A DNA stretch of 64,000 nucleotides from Candidatus Melainabacteria bacterium. Its GTDB lineage: Bacteria; Cyanobacteriota; Vampirovibrionia; Obscuribacterales; Obscuribacteraceae. The notes beneath the pieces were generated by a model. The model was not told where the DNA came from and made no database searches. It worked only from the letters and a program-made list of their open reading frames with translations. Positions 32,373 through 41,483 of this stretch are shown in pieces. Every line of letters starts with the position of its first letter. Within the stretch, counting starts at the first letter, position 1. Position numbers and translations under genes: made by a program. Location of the stretch: assembly GCA_003151275.1 (NCBI GenBank), contig PLXC01000059.1, positions 73,241-137,240 on the forward strand. The letters are read 5' to 3'.

Positions 32373-34052
32373 ATGAAGACACTAAGGAAATGGACGCCAA
32401 TCACTTGCACACTGCTTTCGATAGCAGCATATACCATTGCCATTACCTGTAGTGCGCAGGCTCAACCGGAAGCCAAAATGATGATGCTCAAAACAATGAC
32501 ATCACGTAAAGTCGTGAGCACTATCCCAGCGCCTGAATCAGGCATCAAACTGATTGAAGATATTTCTCAAAAGATGCATTCACTAAAGGGTCCAGTGATC
32601 GCTATGACCGGCTCGAAACAGCTTTATGCGCCACCGCCGCAGGAAAAATCTCAAGGTCCGACAATACCGAATCTAGCAATCAAACCGCCTGTAATCGGAT
32701 ATGGATATGGATATCCGCGCGAAGCTGATCGTGAAGTTGTTATGGATAAGAAAACCAATGAAGAGTCCAAACCGAGAAGAAAAAGTCAGCTGATAGCGGC
32801 GCAGGCTGAGGAGAGTAAAGAGAAGGATAGGGAAAAGGGGGCATCATATGGAGATGAGGGAGCATCTGCTGGTCGACGCCAATCAGCAAGATGGGACTAT
32901 GCCCCAAATGTGTGGAAAAAAGACGCGGCCCCAGTTTTAGCGTCTAAGCCCGAACCGGCTTCTTATGGCAGAATGACTGGATCTCTTGGACGAATGGCAA
33001 ACGGACCACTCGGCGCTTCTTTAAGTAAATTCAGCGGCGCCCTACAACAGGCAGACAGTTTGCAACGGGCGGCCGAAAGCGGCAATATAACCGTAGCCAA
33101 AGCTAAAGCAGCGCGCAGCGAAGCAAGCCTGAAAATTGCGAGCAAGAATTCCGGAGGGCTTTGGGAACGGGAACGAGGGCAAATTTATTTGCAGCCGGGC
33201 TATTCTAACGCCGTCAATATCAAAGACGCCCGCATCAGTTCTGCAGCCGGAGCCGGAGCAGCAGGTAATTCTATTGGTGACGACGAATCGCTAGCGCAAT
33301 CGCCACCATTAAATTCCAGTATATACAGAACCACGCGCCTTCCCTCAACAAACATGGGCAAAAACGTTGCAGCGCCCGGCGATAATCAATACTTTCAAAG
33401 CGCAAACAACGGTCCAACCATCCGTGATTACTATGCTCGAGGTAAGATGGTTGCCGCATCAGCTGCTCCTGCGGCGCCAGCCACAGTGCCGCCCCCCCCG
33501 AATCAGACACTCGCCATGTTGCCTCCGACATTTGGTGGTGGTGGTGGTGGTGCCGGTGATCAGCTTCCGGGTGCACACTTCAGTACTTTCTCCAACAAGA
33601 AAACTGAGATTGCTATGTTGCCACCAAATGTGATTACCGGCATTCCGCTGGTTCGTCTCGGCAGTTCCGCTTTTGACGCCAGTAAAGCCTTAACTTCCGT
33701 CAAAGGCAACAAGCTCAACAAACAATTGATAGGTGGCTGGACGGTGCTTGTTTTGCACAAAGCCAATTCAACTGAACCGGCAATGCATGTCTACATGCGC
33801 CATGGACTTGTGGAAGCATTGAGAATTTTTGACAGTTCTTTCATCGCACCAGATTTCGGAGTACAACTTAACGATGATGTTCAGACAGTGAAAGCAAAAT
33901 TTGGCGAACCAGCATTCATGCTGCGCGAGTTGGATTGCCCGACGGCGCAAAATTATGTCTATCCGATCAGCCAAGTAAGCTTTGAACTGGCTCGACCGAC
34001 GAACTCAAGTTCCCCAATAGTAGTAAGCGTCCTCATCTTCACTGTGAAGTAG
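32373..34052 (+). CDS. Exported low-complexity protein sharing tail modules with the VIT/vWA protein
   Basis: The 559-residue protein has a signal peptide (ITCTLLSIAAYTIAITCSAQAQ) and no VIT or vWA domain. Its body carries RRQSARWDYAPNVWKKD, a Pro run, LPSTNMGKNVAAPGDNQY and a Gly run, matching the tail of the minus-strand protein at 23960 in sequence though not in the order of all modules. The last 130 residues form a compact domain with PLVRLGSSAFDASKAL, WTVLVLHKANSTEPAMHVYM and AKFGEPAFMLRELDCP, probably a small beta-alpha domain. It is co-transcribed with the CHASE2 pair (three-base gap). The function is unknown; a surface complex with the VIT protein is an inference. Confidence 0.7.
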   Translation: MKTLRKWTPITCTLLSIAAYTIAITCSAQAQPEAKMMMLKTMTSRKVVSTIPAPESGIKLIEDISQKMHSLKGPVIAMTGSKQLYAPPPQEKSQGPTIPNLAIKPPVIGYGYGYPREADREVVMDKKTNEESKPRRKSQLIAAQAEESKEKDREKGASYGDEGASAGRRQSARWDYAPNVWKKDAAPVLASKPEPASYGRMTGSLGRMANGPLGASLSKFSGALQQADSLQRAAESGNITVAKAKAARSEASLKIASKNSGGLWERERGQIYLQPGYSNAVNIKDARISSAAGAGAAGNSIGDDESLAQSPPLNSSIYRTTRLPSTNMGKNVAAPGDNQYFQSANNGPTIRDYYARGKMVAASAAPAAPATVPPPPNQTLAMLPPTFGGGGGGAGDQLPGAHFSTFSNKKTEIAMLPPNVITGIPLVRLGSSAFDASKALTSVKGNKLNKQLIGGWTVLVLHKANSTEPAMHVYMRHGLVEALRIFDSSFIAPDFGVQLNDDVQTVKAKFGEPAFMLRELDCPTAQNYVYPISQVSFELARPTNSSSPIVVSVLIFTVK

Positions 34053-34107
34053 AGAGCTGGACTGAACCTGCAGGTAAGGCGAGTTCTGGTACAAATTTTG
34101 CCCAGGA

Positions 34108-34131
34108 ATTTTTACCGTCATCGGTATAAAT
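34108..34131. repeat. 24-bp palindromic repeat, copy 5 (imperfect)
   Basis: ATTTTTACCGTC followed by ATCGGTATAAAT: same length and arms as the perfect copies with changes at the centre and one in the right arm. It lies between convergent genes. Confidence 0.7.
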
Positions 34132-34172
34132 TTTGCATAAGGATCAGGAAACAGCTCAATTAACAAGCAATT

Positions 34173-35693
34173 TCACTCATCGAAAACGAAACGCTGCTCT
34201 TGACTTCGGTTTGCGCGCCGGTAATAGAAAAATATAGGCACACCAAGCAGCAATACCAACGTGCCAGCCACTTGATGGGTCCAATTGACGCAACCGAATG
34301 CCGCATAGCCCCAAATCCCAGCAGTGATGGTCGCCATCAGCCAGACAAGCCAATTGCCGCGAGCGCCTATGCGAAAGAGACGCGGTAACTCGGGATCGGT
34401 GTATCGCAAACTGACCACACAGAAGCCGTACAACATCGCAACAAAAGCGTACATGAAGCCGAATGTTTCGCCAAGAAAAGTGTAGGCATCCACAAAGGCA
34501 CCACTTCGTGAAAGCAAATTTGCCGCACAGCCTATTATGCAAACGCACCAGAACTGAAAGGCAAGTGCATAGACAGGAACTTTTGTAACTGGATGCAATT
34601 GTGCGAATTGGTGTGGAAACAGTTTTGTCTCGGCCATCGAATAGCCGACTCGCGCTAAGGCCATTAAGGCGCTGAAACTGCAGCCAACGATCGAAGCGAC
34701 CACACAGGCGGTGAAACCTATACCCCATGCTGAACCACCGAGATAACCAGCGATCGCCGGACAATTAGCTTGGATAGATGTACCCGCCACAACGAGGCTG
34801 GTTCCGTCCACGCTCAGTGAAAAGGGTGACGAGATGCTAACCGCAAAACACATTATCAAATAAATCGACGTCACAGACAGCAACGTCAGCAACATGGCTC
34901 TAGGCACTGACTTCTGTGGATTGACGGTCTCAGAAGACGTACAAGCGGTGCATTCGAGAAACGCGAATCCTGCCAGCGCAAGCATTAAAACGGATGATAC
35001 GCTCTGAACAATATTGGCACCACCTACGGTGTGATGAATTTGCAAGGCGTTCGAGACTGACCAGTGTTGCGAAGAAAATACCAGTCCCACAAATGTCACG
35101 ACCATGCCAATTTTCATCGCTGTAAATACATTGACTATTTTGGAAACTATTTCAACTGAAAGGCAGTTCAAAAATGTTGTCGCGCCAAACAAAGCAATGA
35201 TCACAGTGGGACCAAACCAAATTGGACTGTTTTCGCCACTGCCCCAAACGCTCGTGCTGAGCAAATTTACCAGCCCATTAGCCATACACGCCAGTCCCAC
35301 AATTAGAGCCGCCCAAAAGAGCCATCCGGTCAGAAAGCCAAGCAGTTCACCCATCTTCGGCATCAGCCGTTTAAGCGCGTAGTACTTATATAAATATGGA
35401 CCACCAGCTGATGGAAACATTGATGACAATTCCATCAAAATCAAAGCAAGAGGAATGACAAGCACTCCAGCAATCGCCCACGCTGCCATGGCACCTACCG
35501 CACCAGAGCGAGCCAGCATGGGGGCATGAATCAGCCAAGCCATGGATCCTATAATGGAGCCAATACCAAGCATCCAAGAGCCAAAAGCGCTAATGCCAGT
35601 CTTCATGCTTGCGCCAATGCATATAGGCATTTTCGTGGAAGAAAGTTGTGCGACTTGCTTTGGCGCCAGTCGAATAGTTTGGCTCACTAACAT
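34173..35693 (-). CDS. APC-superfamily amino-acid permease
   Basis: The 506-residue protein is almost entirely hydrophobic with about twelve transmembrane segments. It starts with FGSWMLGIGSIIGSMAWLI, the APC TM1 unwound Gly motif, and MFPSAGGPYLYKYYAL of TM2-3. The LALAGFAFLECTACTSSETV block in the middle corresponds to APC TM6 with its conserved acidic substrate-site residue. The substrate cannot be deduced, and no metabolic genes are adjacent. ATG 35693 abuts the AAGGGAG ribosome site; GTG 35687, six bases later, has better spacing and may be the true start. Confidence 0.87.
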   Translation of the reverse strand: MLVSQTIRLAPKQVAQLSSTKMPICIGASMKTGISAFGSWMLGIGSIIGSMAWLIHAPMLARSGAVGAMAAWAIAGVLVIPLALILMELSSMFPSAGGPYLYKYYALKRLMPKMGELLGFLTGWLFWAALIVGLACMANGLVNLLSTSVWGSGENSPIWFGPTVIIALFGATTFLNCLSVEIVSKIVNVFTAMKIGMVVTFVGLVFSSQHWSVSNALQIHHTVGGANIVQSVSSVLMLALAGFAFLECTACTSSETVNPQKSVPRAMLLTLLSVTSIYLIMCFAVSISSPFSLSVDGTSLVVAGTSIQANCPAIAGYLGGSAWGIGFTACVVASIVGCSFSALMALARVGYSMAETKLFPHQFAQLHPVTKVPVYALAFQFWCVCIIGCAANLLSRSGAFVDAYTFLGETFGFMYAFVAMLYGFCVVSLRYTDPELPRLFRIGARGNWLVWLMATITAGIWGYAAFGCVNWTHQVAGTLVLLLGVPIFFYYRRANRSQEQRFVFDE

Positions 35694-35884
35694 CTCCCTT
35701 CTTTTATGATGAATTATTCAATCTTATCCGCACAGGTGTGAAAGCCTTGTGACTGCAATCGAGGCTCAGTGGGGGTCTTACGAAAAGAATTTATCTAGGC
35801 GCGTATTTATGAACCCGTGGAATGGAAATCAGAAATCGGTTAGGATCTGACCATAGATAGTCACTTTCGAGCAATTAAAAGCCC

Positions 35885-38629
35885 GTGGCACACACATACC
35901 AGCCACTTTATCTAAAATATCGGCCTCAATCGCTGTCAGATCTCGTCGGTCAAAAATCAGTAGCCCAGACTTTGACAAATGCGATTGATCACGATCGTAT
36001 TTCCCATGCATATCTCTTCACCGGTCCTAGAGGCACTGGAAAAACATCTTCGGCCAGAATACTTGCCAAGTCACTGAACTGCGAGATCGGGCCGACCGCA
36101 TCTCCTTGCCTCGTCTGCGCATCATGCCTTGAAGTTAAGGCCGGCAACTCTCCTTCTGTTTTTGAGATCGACGCCGCTTCGAACAATAGCGTTGACGACG
36201 CTCGCTCTTTAATCGAGCGTGCGCCGCTTGTTGCCCAGGGCGGACGATACAAGCTCTACATCATCGACGAATGCCACATGCTCACTAAAGAGGCATTTAA
36301 CGCGCTGCTCAAAACAATTGAAGAGCCACCACCAATGGTGGTCTTCATCTTAGCGACAACAGAAGAACACAAAGTTCCTCCTACTATCATCAGCCGTTGC
36401 CAGAGATTGATGTTCAAACTAGTCAACCAGAAAGAGTTGACGGGACACTTGCGATATATTTCCAATCTCGAAGAGATAAACATCCAAGACGACGCCCTCG
36501 AGTTAATCGCGAGGCGATCGGGCGGAGGTCTTCGAGACGCGCTCGGACTGCTCGATCAAGCAAGTCTCCTTTCAACGAAAGAAAAAGCGGTAGGCGTCAA
36601 TGATCTGCTCATTCTACTTGGCGCCGTGCACGAAGATGTACTTTTACAGATCAGCGGAGCGATCCAAAATCGGGATGGGCACGCAGTTTTAGCGGCGGCA
36701 AATACTTTGTTAATGGAAGGCAGAGAGCCAGCGGTTTTGGTTCTCGAATTGGCCAAACATTTTCTCAACCTGACAAAAGCCTCCTATATCAACGAAACAG
36801 GCGGAGTCACTGTTGATTCTCTGACTTCGTTAGTGCTTGGCTCTCCGTCGTACTTGCAAGCCATAGTGACTCAATCCAAAACATTCAACCGAGCCGAACT
36901 GGCCTTGATGGTTGAGTATTTAGACAAGCTCGAGCAAAGTTGCAGGAGAGCGAGTCAGCCCGTACTTAGCGTTGAGATGGGACTACTCGCTTTGTGCCAT
37001 CGCCACGATATGACATTCGTGCGAGACCTTGATGCTCGCGTTAGGCTGATTGAAAATGTTTTGGGCGATGACATTGCTAGGGGTCCAGCAGTCCTCCCCG
37101 CGGCCAGACCGACTACTTTTGCGCCTCAGATAAAGCCTGCTCAACAAACTACTCCGAGTCCATCCTATGCGCCTACGACAGCATCACCCGTTGCCGCTGT
37201 CTCGGTTGTACGGCAACTTCCAGCGGCTGCTTCGAACTCACCACAGACACCTGCTGCTTCGGTCGGAGCAATCAAATCCGCTATTCCAGCCGGTTCAACG
37301 ACAACTTCCCGACCAATGCCAGAAGACGTAGCGCCACCAATGCCGGTGCCGTCGGTACAGGCTAGAGGACAAGACTCTCCCCGCCCAATAACTCAAGCGG
37401 CACCTCAAGCCGCATCAAAAGCTCCTACACCCTCATCCTCTTTCGCCTCAAAAATGAACGAAGCCATGGCAGCAGCCGGGCTAGGAACAGCATCGACGTC
37501 TCCCACAAAGATCGGCAATGGCCATGGGGACGTAGGCAAGGTAACGGCGAGCGCCGCGCAAACTGCTAAAATCCCGCCAACCGCACCTCCTGACGACAGC
37601 TCTTATGACGATGTGGAGCCTGAGCCTTCAGGCAGGGCTGCATCACCGGTGGTGCGTCCACCGATTGTCGAACCGACCCTCGAATCACTCGAAGCACAAC
37701 CAGATGTCGTTGAGGAAATCGATGAATACGATATCTTGCCTCGATCGACTGAACCCCGATTAACCGATGATGCCGCGTTTTCAACTGCGGCGTCGCCACC
37801 AAGCTCCGCAAATGCTTCCGCATCGCCACCCAACTCCTCAGATGCTGAGGAAGAAGAGGACGAAGATAAGCTCCTAGAGGCGCCGACTGCACAAGAAGAC
37901 AATTCCGACTCCGATCAAGAAGAAGAAGAAGAAGAAGAAGCAACATTCATCGCTCCTCCAAGGGAACGAGCCGAATCGACGACGCAAGTCGGATCAGCAG
38001 CCGCGCCGGCGCTTGAAGCAGCGGTAACAGCAGCGATTGAACCGGCACCCAAATCGAAGCACTCAAACACTCCCGACATTGACGAATTTTGGTCGGATAT
38101 AAAAGAAGCCTTGCAGAAGCGCCACATTCCAACGTTCAGCATTGTCAGCACTCATGCTTTCCCCATTAGTTTTGACAACGACGAATTCTTGATCGGTGTG
38201 CGCAATGAGACTTTCCAAAAAACTCTTGAAAATAAACTTGAGCATCTGAAGGCAGCCGCCGCTGCGGTTACTGGACGAACAGTGTTGGTGCGAGTGAAGG
38301 TAATTGCCGACTCTTCAGCCAAACACGTCGGCGCCGCGAAAACCGGTCAAGGCTCAGCCAGACCGAAGGAAATAAGGTCAGCTCCTGCAGATTCTGAGGA
38401 AGGAGAGAGTAGGGGCCAACAGCCTCCTTTCACCTCCCCGAATAAACCCGCATTGACGCCTTCGCAATTGAAATCGGTGGCGCCTCTATCGCCCCAAGAA
38501 AATGGCGCGAACGACGCCTCGCCCGTGCGCACTACCCACTTAATGGAAGTTGAGACTAGAACGGGTGCACTCTCAATTAAAGAGGTTTATAAACTCTTCG
38601 AAGGTCAAGGCTCAAAGATAATCGGTTAG
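35885..38629 (+). CDS. dnaX: DNA polymerase III subunit gamma/tau with extended tail
   Basis: DnaX is the clamp-loader ATPase and, through tau, links polymerases to the helicase. At 914 residues it is longer than usual. Residues 1-370 hold the AAA+ core: FTGPRGTGKTSSARILAKSL (Walker A), zinc cysteines CEIGPTASPCLVCASC, IIDECHMLTKEAFNALL (Walker B), TTEEHKVPPTIISRCQR (sensor 1 and arginine finger) and RSGGGLRDALGLLDQ (sensor 2). From about 395 to 715 it is Pro/Ala/Ser-rich and disordered with an acidic run (QEEEEEEEA). About 715-790 (EFWSDIKEALQKRHIPTFS) is a folded tail, followed by another spacer. Start GTG 35885. No slippery sequence for a gamma-form frameshift was seen. Confidence 0.94.
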   Translation: MAHTYQPLYLKYRPQSLSDLVGQKSVAQTLTNAIDHDRISHAYLFTGPRGTGKTSSARILAKSLNCEIGPTASPCLVCASCLEVKAGNSPSVFEIDAASNNSVDDARSLIERAPLVAQGGRYKLYIIDECHMLTKEAFNALLKTIEEPPPMVVFILATTEEHKVPPTIISRCQRLMFKLVNQKELTGHLRYISNLEEINIQDDALELIARRSGGGLRDALGLLDQASLLSTKEKAVGVNDLLILLGAVHEDVLLQISGAIQNRDGHAVLAAANTLLMEGREPAVLVLELAKHFLNLTKASYINETGGVTVDSLTSLVLGSPSYLQAIVTQSKTFNRAELALMVEYLDKLEQSCRRASQPVLSVEMGLLALCHRHDMTFVRDLDARVRLIENVLGDDIARGPAVLPAARPTTFAPQIKPAQQTTPSPSYAPTTASPVAAVSVVRQLPAAASNSPQTPAASVGAIKSAIPAGSTTTSRPMPEDVAPPMPVPSVQARGQDSPRPITQAAPQAASKAPTPSSSFASKMNEAMAAAGLGTASTSPTKIGNGHGDVGKVTASAAQTAKIPPTAPPDDSSYDDVEPEPSGRAASPVVRPPIVEPTLESLEAQPDVVEEIDEYDILPRSTEPRLTDDAAFSTAASPPSSANASASPPNSSDAEEEEDEDKLLEAPTAQEDNSDSDQEEEEEEEATFIAPPRERAESTTQVGSAAAPALEAAVTAAIEPAPKSKHSNTPDIDEFWSDIKEALQKRHIPTFSIVSTHAFPISFDNDEFLIGVRNETFQKTLENKLEHLKAAAAAVTGRTVLVRVKVIADSSAKHVGAAKTGQGSARPKEIRSAPADSEEGESRGQQPPFTSPNKPALTPSQLKSVAPLSPQENGANDASPVRTTHLMEVETRTGALSIKEVYKLFEGQGSKIIG

Positions 38630-38898
38630 CGAATCTCGAAAGGACGCTTCTTGGGCTCATCATCTTCTTGCCATTCCACATCGACCGACTGAACATGAGC
38701 TGAAGGTGGACCAACTTTGCACCACTCGATCAACGCCTCAATTTCGCGACGGTCGCCAAGTGCGCAAGCCTCGACATTGCCATCCGAAAGATTGCGCACC
38801 CAGCCGCCAAGCCCCAAGGCATCAGCCTTCTCACGAGTGCTGTGGCGGTAAAATACGCCCTGAACACGTCCCTTTATCAGTAGCTTTGCCTTGCTCAT
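38626..38898 (-). CDS. acyP: Acylphosphatase
   Basis: The 90-residue protein is a stand-alone acylphosphatase that hydrolyses carboxyl-phosphate bonds. It contains IKGRVQGVFYRHSTREKADA with the catalytic Arg, and GGWVRNLSDGNVEACALGD with the catalytic Asn. ATG 38898 is chosen because the domain starts there. The frame is open to 39186, but the extra sequence is not family-like. Its 3' end overlaps that of dnaX by four bases (convergent). Confidence 0.92.
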   Translation of the reverse strand: MSKAKLLIKGRVQGVFYRHSTREKADALGLGGWVRNLSDGNVEACALGDRREIEALIEWCKVGPPSAHVQSVDVEWQEDDEPKKRPFEIR

Positions 38899-39091
38899 AT
38901 CCTGAATATTGAACTGCTTTGGAACAAATTGAGCAATAGATCGTTGGTGCAAACAATTCATTCTGTGGCATGAAACAGATAAGATATGAAGAAGGCTATA
39001 CTTTTCCATCAAGGGAAACAGGCTGGATCTCACTGTATCGGTCACTTTGTTGCCGATATGGGAATTTAATCGGAACATCAACGCGCGACCG

Positions 39092-41041
39092 ATGCACAAC
39101 GACGACGGCACACAGACTAAAAACCCAGATAAAGACCGTGTTGTCGCGGCTATAAGCGCTCTGAAAGAACAGGGCTCTGATATCAACCCTTACACTGTGT
39201 CGGGCGAAGCCCAGGTGCCGCGTTCAACACTGTACAGAAATCCTGAGTTGATGGATTTAATTAATCGAGAAAGAAGCGGAGAGTCGGCTGACAGACTCTC
39301 AAACGATGAAGTTACAAACAAAATCGCGGAGTTAGAGGAGAACAATCAAGCTCTCAACGAGACAATTTGGGATTTGGAAAAACAACTAGAATCTCTGACA
39401 AAACTTAAGCAAGATGCTTATGTTCAGGGATTTCAGGCAGGAATTGAAGAGGCAGCCAAACGTAATGCAGTTATCGCAAGTGAGCTAAACACCGCGAGTT
39501 TCCAACCTGCCGCCGAAACGGCTCAGACTATCGTTGCAGAGCCTGATTTAGAAGCTCAGTCTAGTTATGAACCTCCTATACCTGTTGCAGCTGCTCAGGA
39601 GCTGGGAGTGACTAACTACTCAGATCCGCCTTCAAACGGTGAAGGCAAAGGCAATTTGAGGTCTCAGATTGTCGAAACATCTACTGGTGACTTTGAACCC
39701 CTAACTTCTGTCTACGATTTTGGGCGCTCACCTAATGACAGCCATTTTGCAGAAGAATTTCAGTTTGGCGGTGGCTCTTTGACCGCACAAGACCCTGATT
39801 TGAGTGAATTGACAAACGTAGTTCAAGAACGGCATCTGGCCCATTCTCCCGTGACTGAGTTAGAAGAGACCGCTAGCGCTCATTCTCAACCAATCTCGTC
39901 TGAGGATGTGGCGGACGCGCTTTCTCAGCAAATTGAGGCTGAAGATATGGAGCCTGCATACACTTCTCGTGAGATGGCGAGTAAAGAAGCGAACGCTCAA
40001 GGAAAGAGCGAAACGCCACATGCAACTGCGACGAAAGAGCACATAAATGCGGAACATGAGGTCCACCAGGCGTTGCGAGATCCAGATGGGATTTACAATA
40101 TTGCCCGTTCAGGACCGACTATTAGCAGCAGTGCCTATAATCCGCTGGTTGAGTTATCTTGGAAAGATCTGCAAACTGTCTACAATTTCAGTGTTGCCTC
40201 CCTCAAAGACTATGCCAAACCGGGTTTTGGCTACGACCCGGGGCCAATGGGCGGAACGAATTTCGCCGACAAATCGACTCAGGAGAGGACACCTTCTTTT
40301 GTGCCGCCTGAGGCTGATGTTACGTCTGATCAGTTGGATCGGCTAGAACCAAGCGGACCTGACCCTGACTATGACCCTAGAAGAACCGGAGATCGCTTGC
40401 AAGCATTCTCGGATCCGCGGAATTTGCTTGATTCGGAGCCAATTGTCGATCTCGATGCCCTGGATATTTTTGACGACCTTGATGACTATGTTGATCTAGA
40501 CAAAATCGAGATCATGAGCGATGTGATCACTAAGCCGAGCAGAACAGAAGAACCATCGATGGGTGGCGATGAGCTGCGTGAGTTAATAAAAGGGCGAATT
40601 AAACAAGCGGCTGACATTCCACACGAGCCGACTGCCCCAAGGACTACTTCACCGCCTCCAGCCGCTGGTGCAGCAGCATCAAAAGATGAGCCAGGAGCCA
40701 AGGGAGCCGGCCCTAGGAACAAGTTTGTTGGCGGGGCTAAACCTGCGCAGGACCCGCCTGTGGTGTCAAACTTCGTCGTCAAAAGCATTCCGCCTGAGAT
40801 TCGCAAAGCCTGCATGATCCTTGGTTTGAAGCCTGAAGAGGCGACGCAGCGCTCAGTAATCGACGCCTGGAAGAAACAAATTGCCTCTCCAGGTGTTCAT
40901 CCGGACTTGGGTGGGGATACGGAAGCAGCTGTTTTCCTCAATACAGCTAAAGACACGTTAGTTCGCTGGCTTGATGCTCAGGCACCGAAACTAGGCAAGA
41001 AGTTCGGTCACAAAGATCCACCAAAAGACAAAGACTCCTAA
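39092..41041 (+). CDS. J-domain protein with N-terminal helix-turn-helix and coiled coil
   Basis: From ATG 39092 the protein has 649 residues. Residues about 15-70 form a small helical DNA-binding-like domain (RVVAAISALKEQGSDINPYT, EAQVPRSTLYRNPELMDLIN) of the kind in TnpC/KfrA-like proteins. A coiled coil follows (IAELEENNQALNETIWDLEK). The long middle is acidic and disordered. The C-terminal 65 residues are J-domain-like: ACMILGLKPEEATQRSVIDA, then VHPDLGGDTEAAVFLNTAKD with the HPD tripeptide that stimulates Hsp70 ATPase. No dnaK or grpE is nearby. A TTG at 39047 gives 15 more residues; neither start has a good ribosome site. Confidence 0.75.
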   Translation: MHNDDGTQTKNPDKDRVVAAISALKEQGSDINPYTVSGEAQVPRSTLYRNPELMDLINRERSGESADRLSNDEVTNKIAELEENNQALNETIWDLEKQLESLTKLKQDAYVQGFQAGIEEAAKRNAVIASELNTASFQPAAETAQTIVAEPDLEAQSSYEPPIPVAAAQELGVTNYSDPPSNGEGKGNLRSQIVETSTGDFEPLTSVYDFGRSPNDSHFAEEFQFGGGSLTAQDPDLSELTNVVQERHLAHSPVTELEETASAHSQPISSEDVADALSQQIEAEDMEPAYTSREMASKEANAQGKSETPHATATKEHINAEHEVHQALRDPDGIYNIARSGPTISSSAYNPLVELSWKDLQTVYNFSVASLKDYAKPGFGYDPGPMGGTNFADKSTQERTPSFVPPEADVTSDQLDRLEPSGPDPDYDPRRTGDRLQAFSDPRNLLDSEPIVDLDALDIFDDLDDYVDLDKIEIMSDVITKPSRTEEPSMGGDELRELIKGRIKQAADIPHEPTAPRTTSPPPAAGAAASKDEPGAKGAGPRNKFVGGAKPAQDPPVVSNFVVKSIPPEIRKACMILGLKPEEATQRSVIDAWKKQIASPGVHPDLGGDTEAAVFLNTAKDTLVRWLDAQAPKLGKKFGHKDPPKDKDS

Positions 41042-41152
41042 GATGTAACGAAACCGGGTAGTCAAGGGGCGGCGCCACCGGCCAATGCGCCATCAGACAA
41101 GTGATAATGGTTGCCGGCCGCCGCACAGTTGAACTCATCTATATGATCTTGG

Positions 41153-41176
41153 ATTTAAACCGATGACGGTTTAAAT
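41153..41176. repeat. 24-bp palindromic repeat, copy 6 (variant arms)
   Basis: ATTTAAACCG, centre ATGA, CGGTTTAAAT. It has the same length and ATTTnnACCG...CGGTnnAAAT frame as the others, with compensating changes (TT to AA in both arms). It lies about 100 bases before dispersed repeat B. Confidence 0.65.
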
Positions 41177-41277
41177 TTTGTGTGGCAGTCACCCGGGGTG
41201 GCTCAGCTCGGAAACGAAAGTGGCGAGTCAAAACGCGGCATCTACGCGTAGACCGAAGGAAGCAGCGAAAAGAGCGC

Positions 41278-41405
41278 GGCATGTACGCACGGCTTGAGCG
41301 GGTCAAAGCGGAAGGAGGCGCCCTAGGGTGGCTATGCACACTAGTGGGGTCTATGCAGCGAAGCTGCCCGACTCCGCGAAGCTGCTCAGCCGAAAGTTGC
41401 TGAAG
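41278..41405. repeat. Dispersed repeat, copy B (inverted relative to 20128-20290)
   Basis: Reverse complement of copy A without its central 36-base insert. It contains GCCCTAGGGTGGCT, ATGCACACTAGTGGGGTCTA and TGCCCGACTCCGCGAAGCTG. It lies in the 442-base leader upstream of der (41042-41483), which holds no other gene; frames opening at 41182 and 41328 through it have no support. Confidence 0.85.
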
Positions 41406-41460
41406 CCGACTGAACGCATAAAATGTGATCCCGAAAGCACTGAAGCCGACGGAACGCATA
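41401..41460 (+). repeat. 20-bp direct repeat in the der leader
   Basis: TGAAGCCGACTGAACGCATA at 41401-41420 recurs with one change at 41441-41460, 24 bases before the der start. It could be a leader structure or operator pair, but no proof is visible. Confidence 0.6.
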
Positions 41461-41483
41461 CAAAAAGGAAAGGAACTAAAAAC

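Noticed and set aside
37566..37946. Antisense frame beginning with a long run of leucines
   Set aside because: It is the complement of the Glu-rich codons of dnaX; no independent coding signal.
35885..38629. Programmed frameshift in dnaX producing a short gamma form
   Set aside because: I saw no A-AAA-AAG-type slippery site with a following stem near the end of the AAA+ core.
41182..41403. tRNA-like GTGGCTCAGCTCGG segment in the der leader
   Set aside because: No matching acceptor stem, anticodon arm or T-loop follows; it is next to dispersed repeat B.
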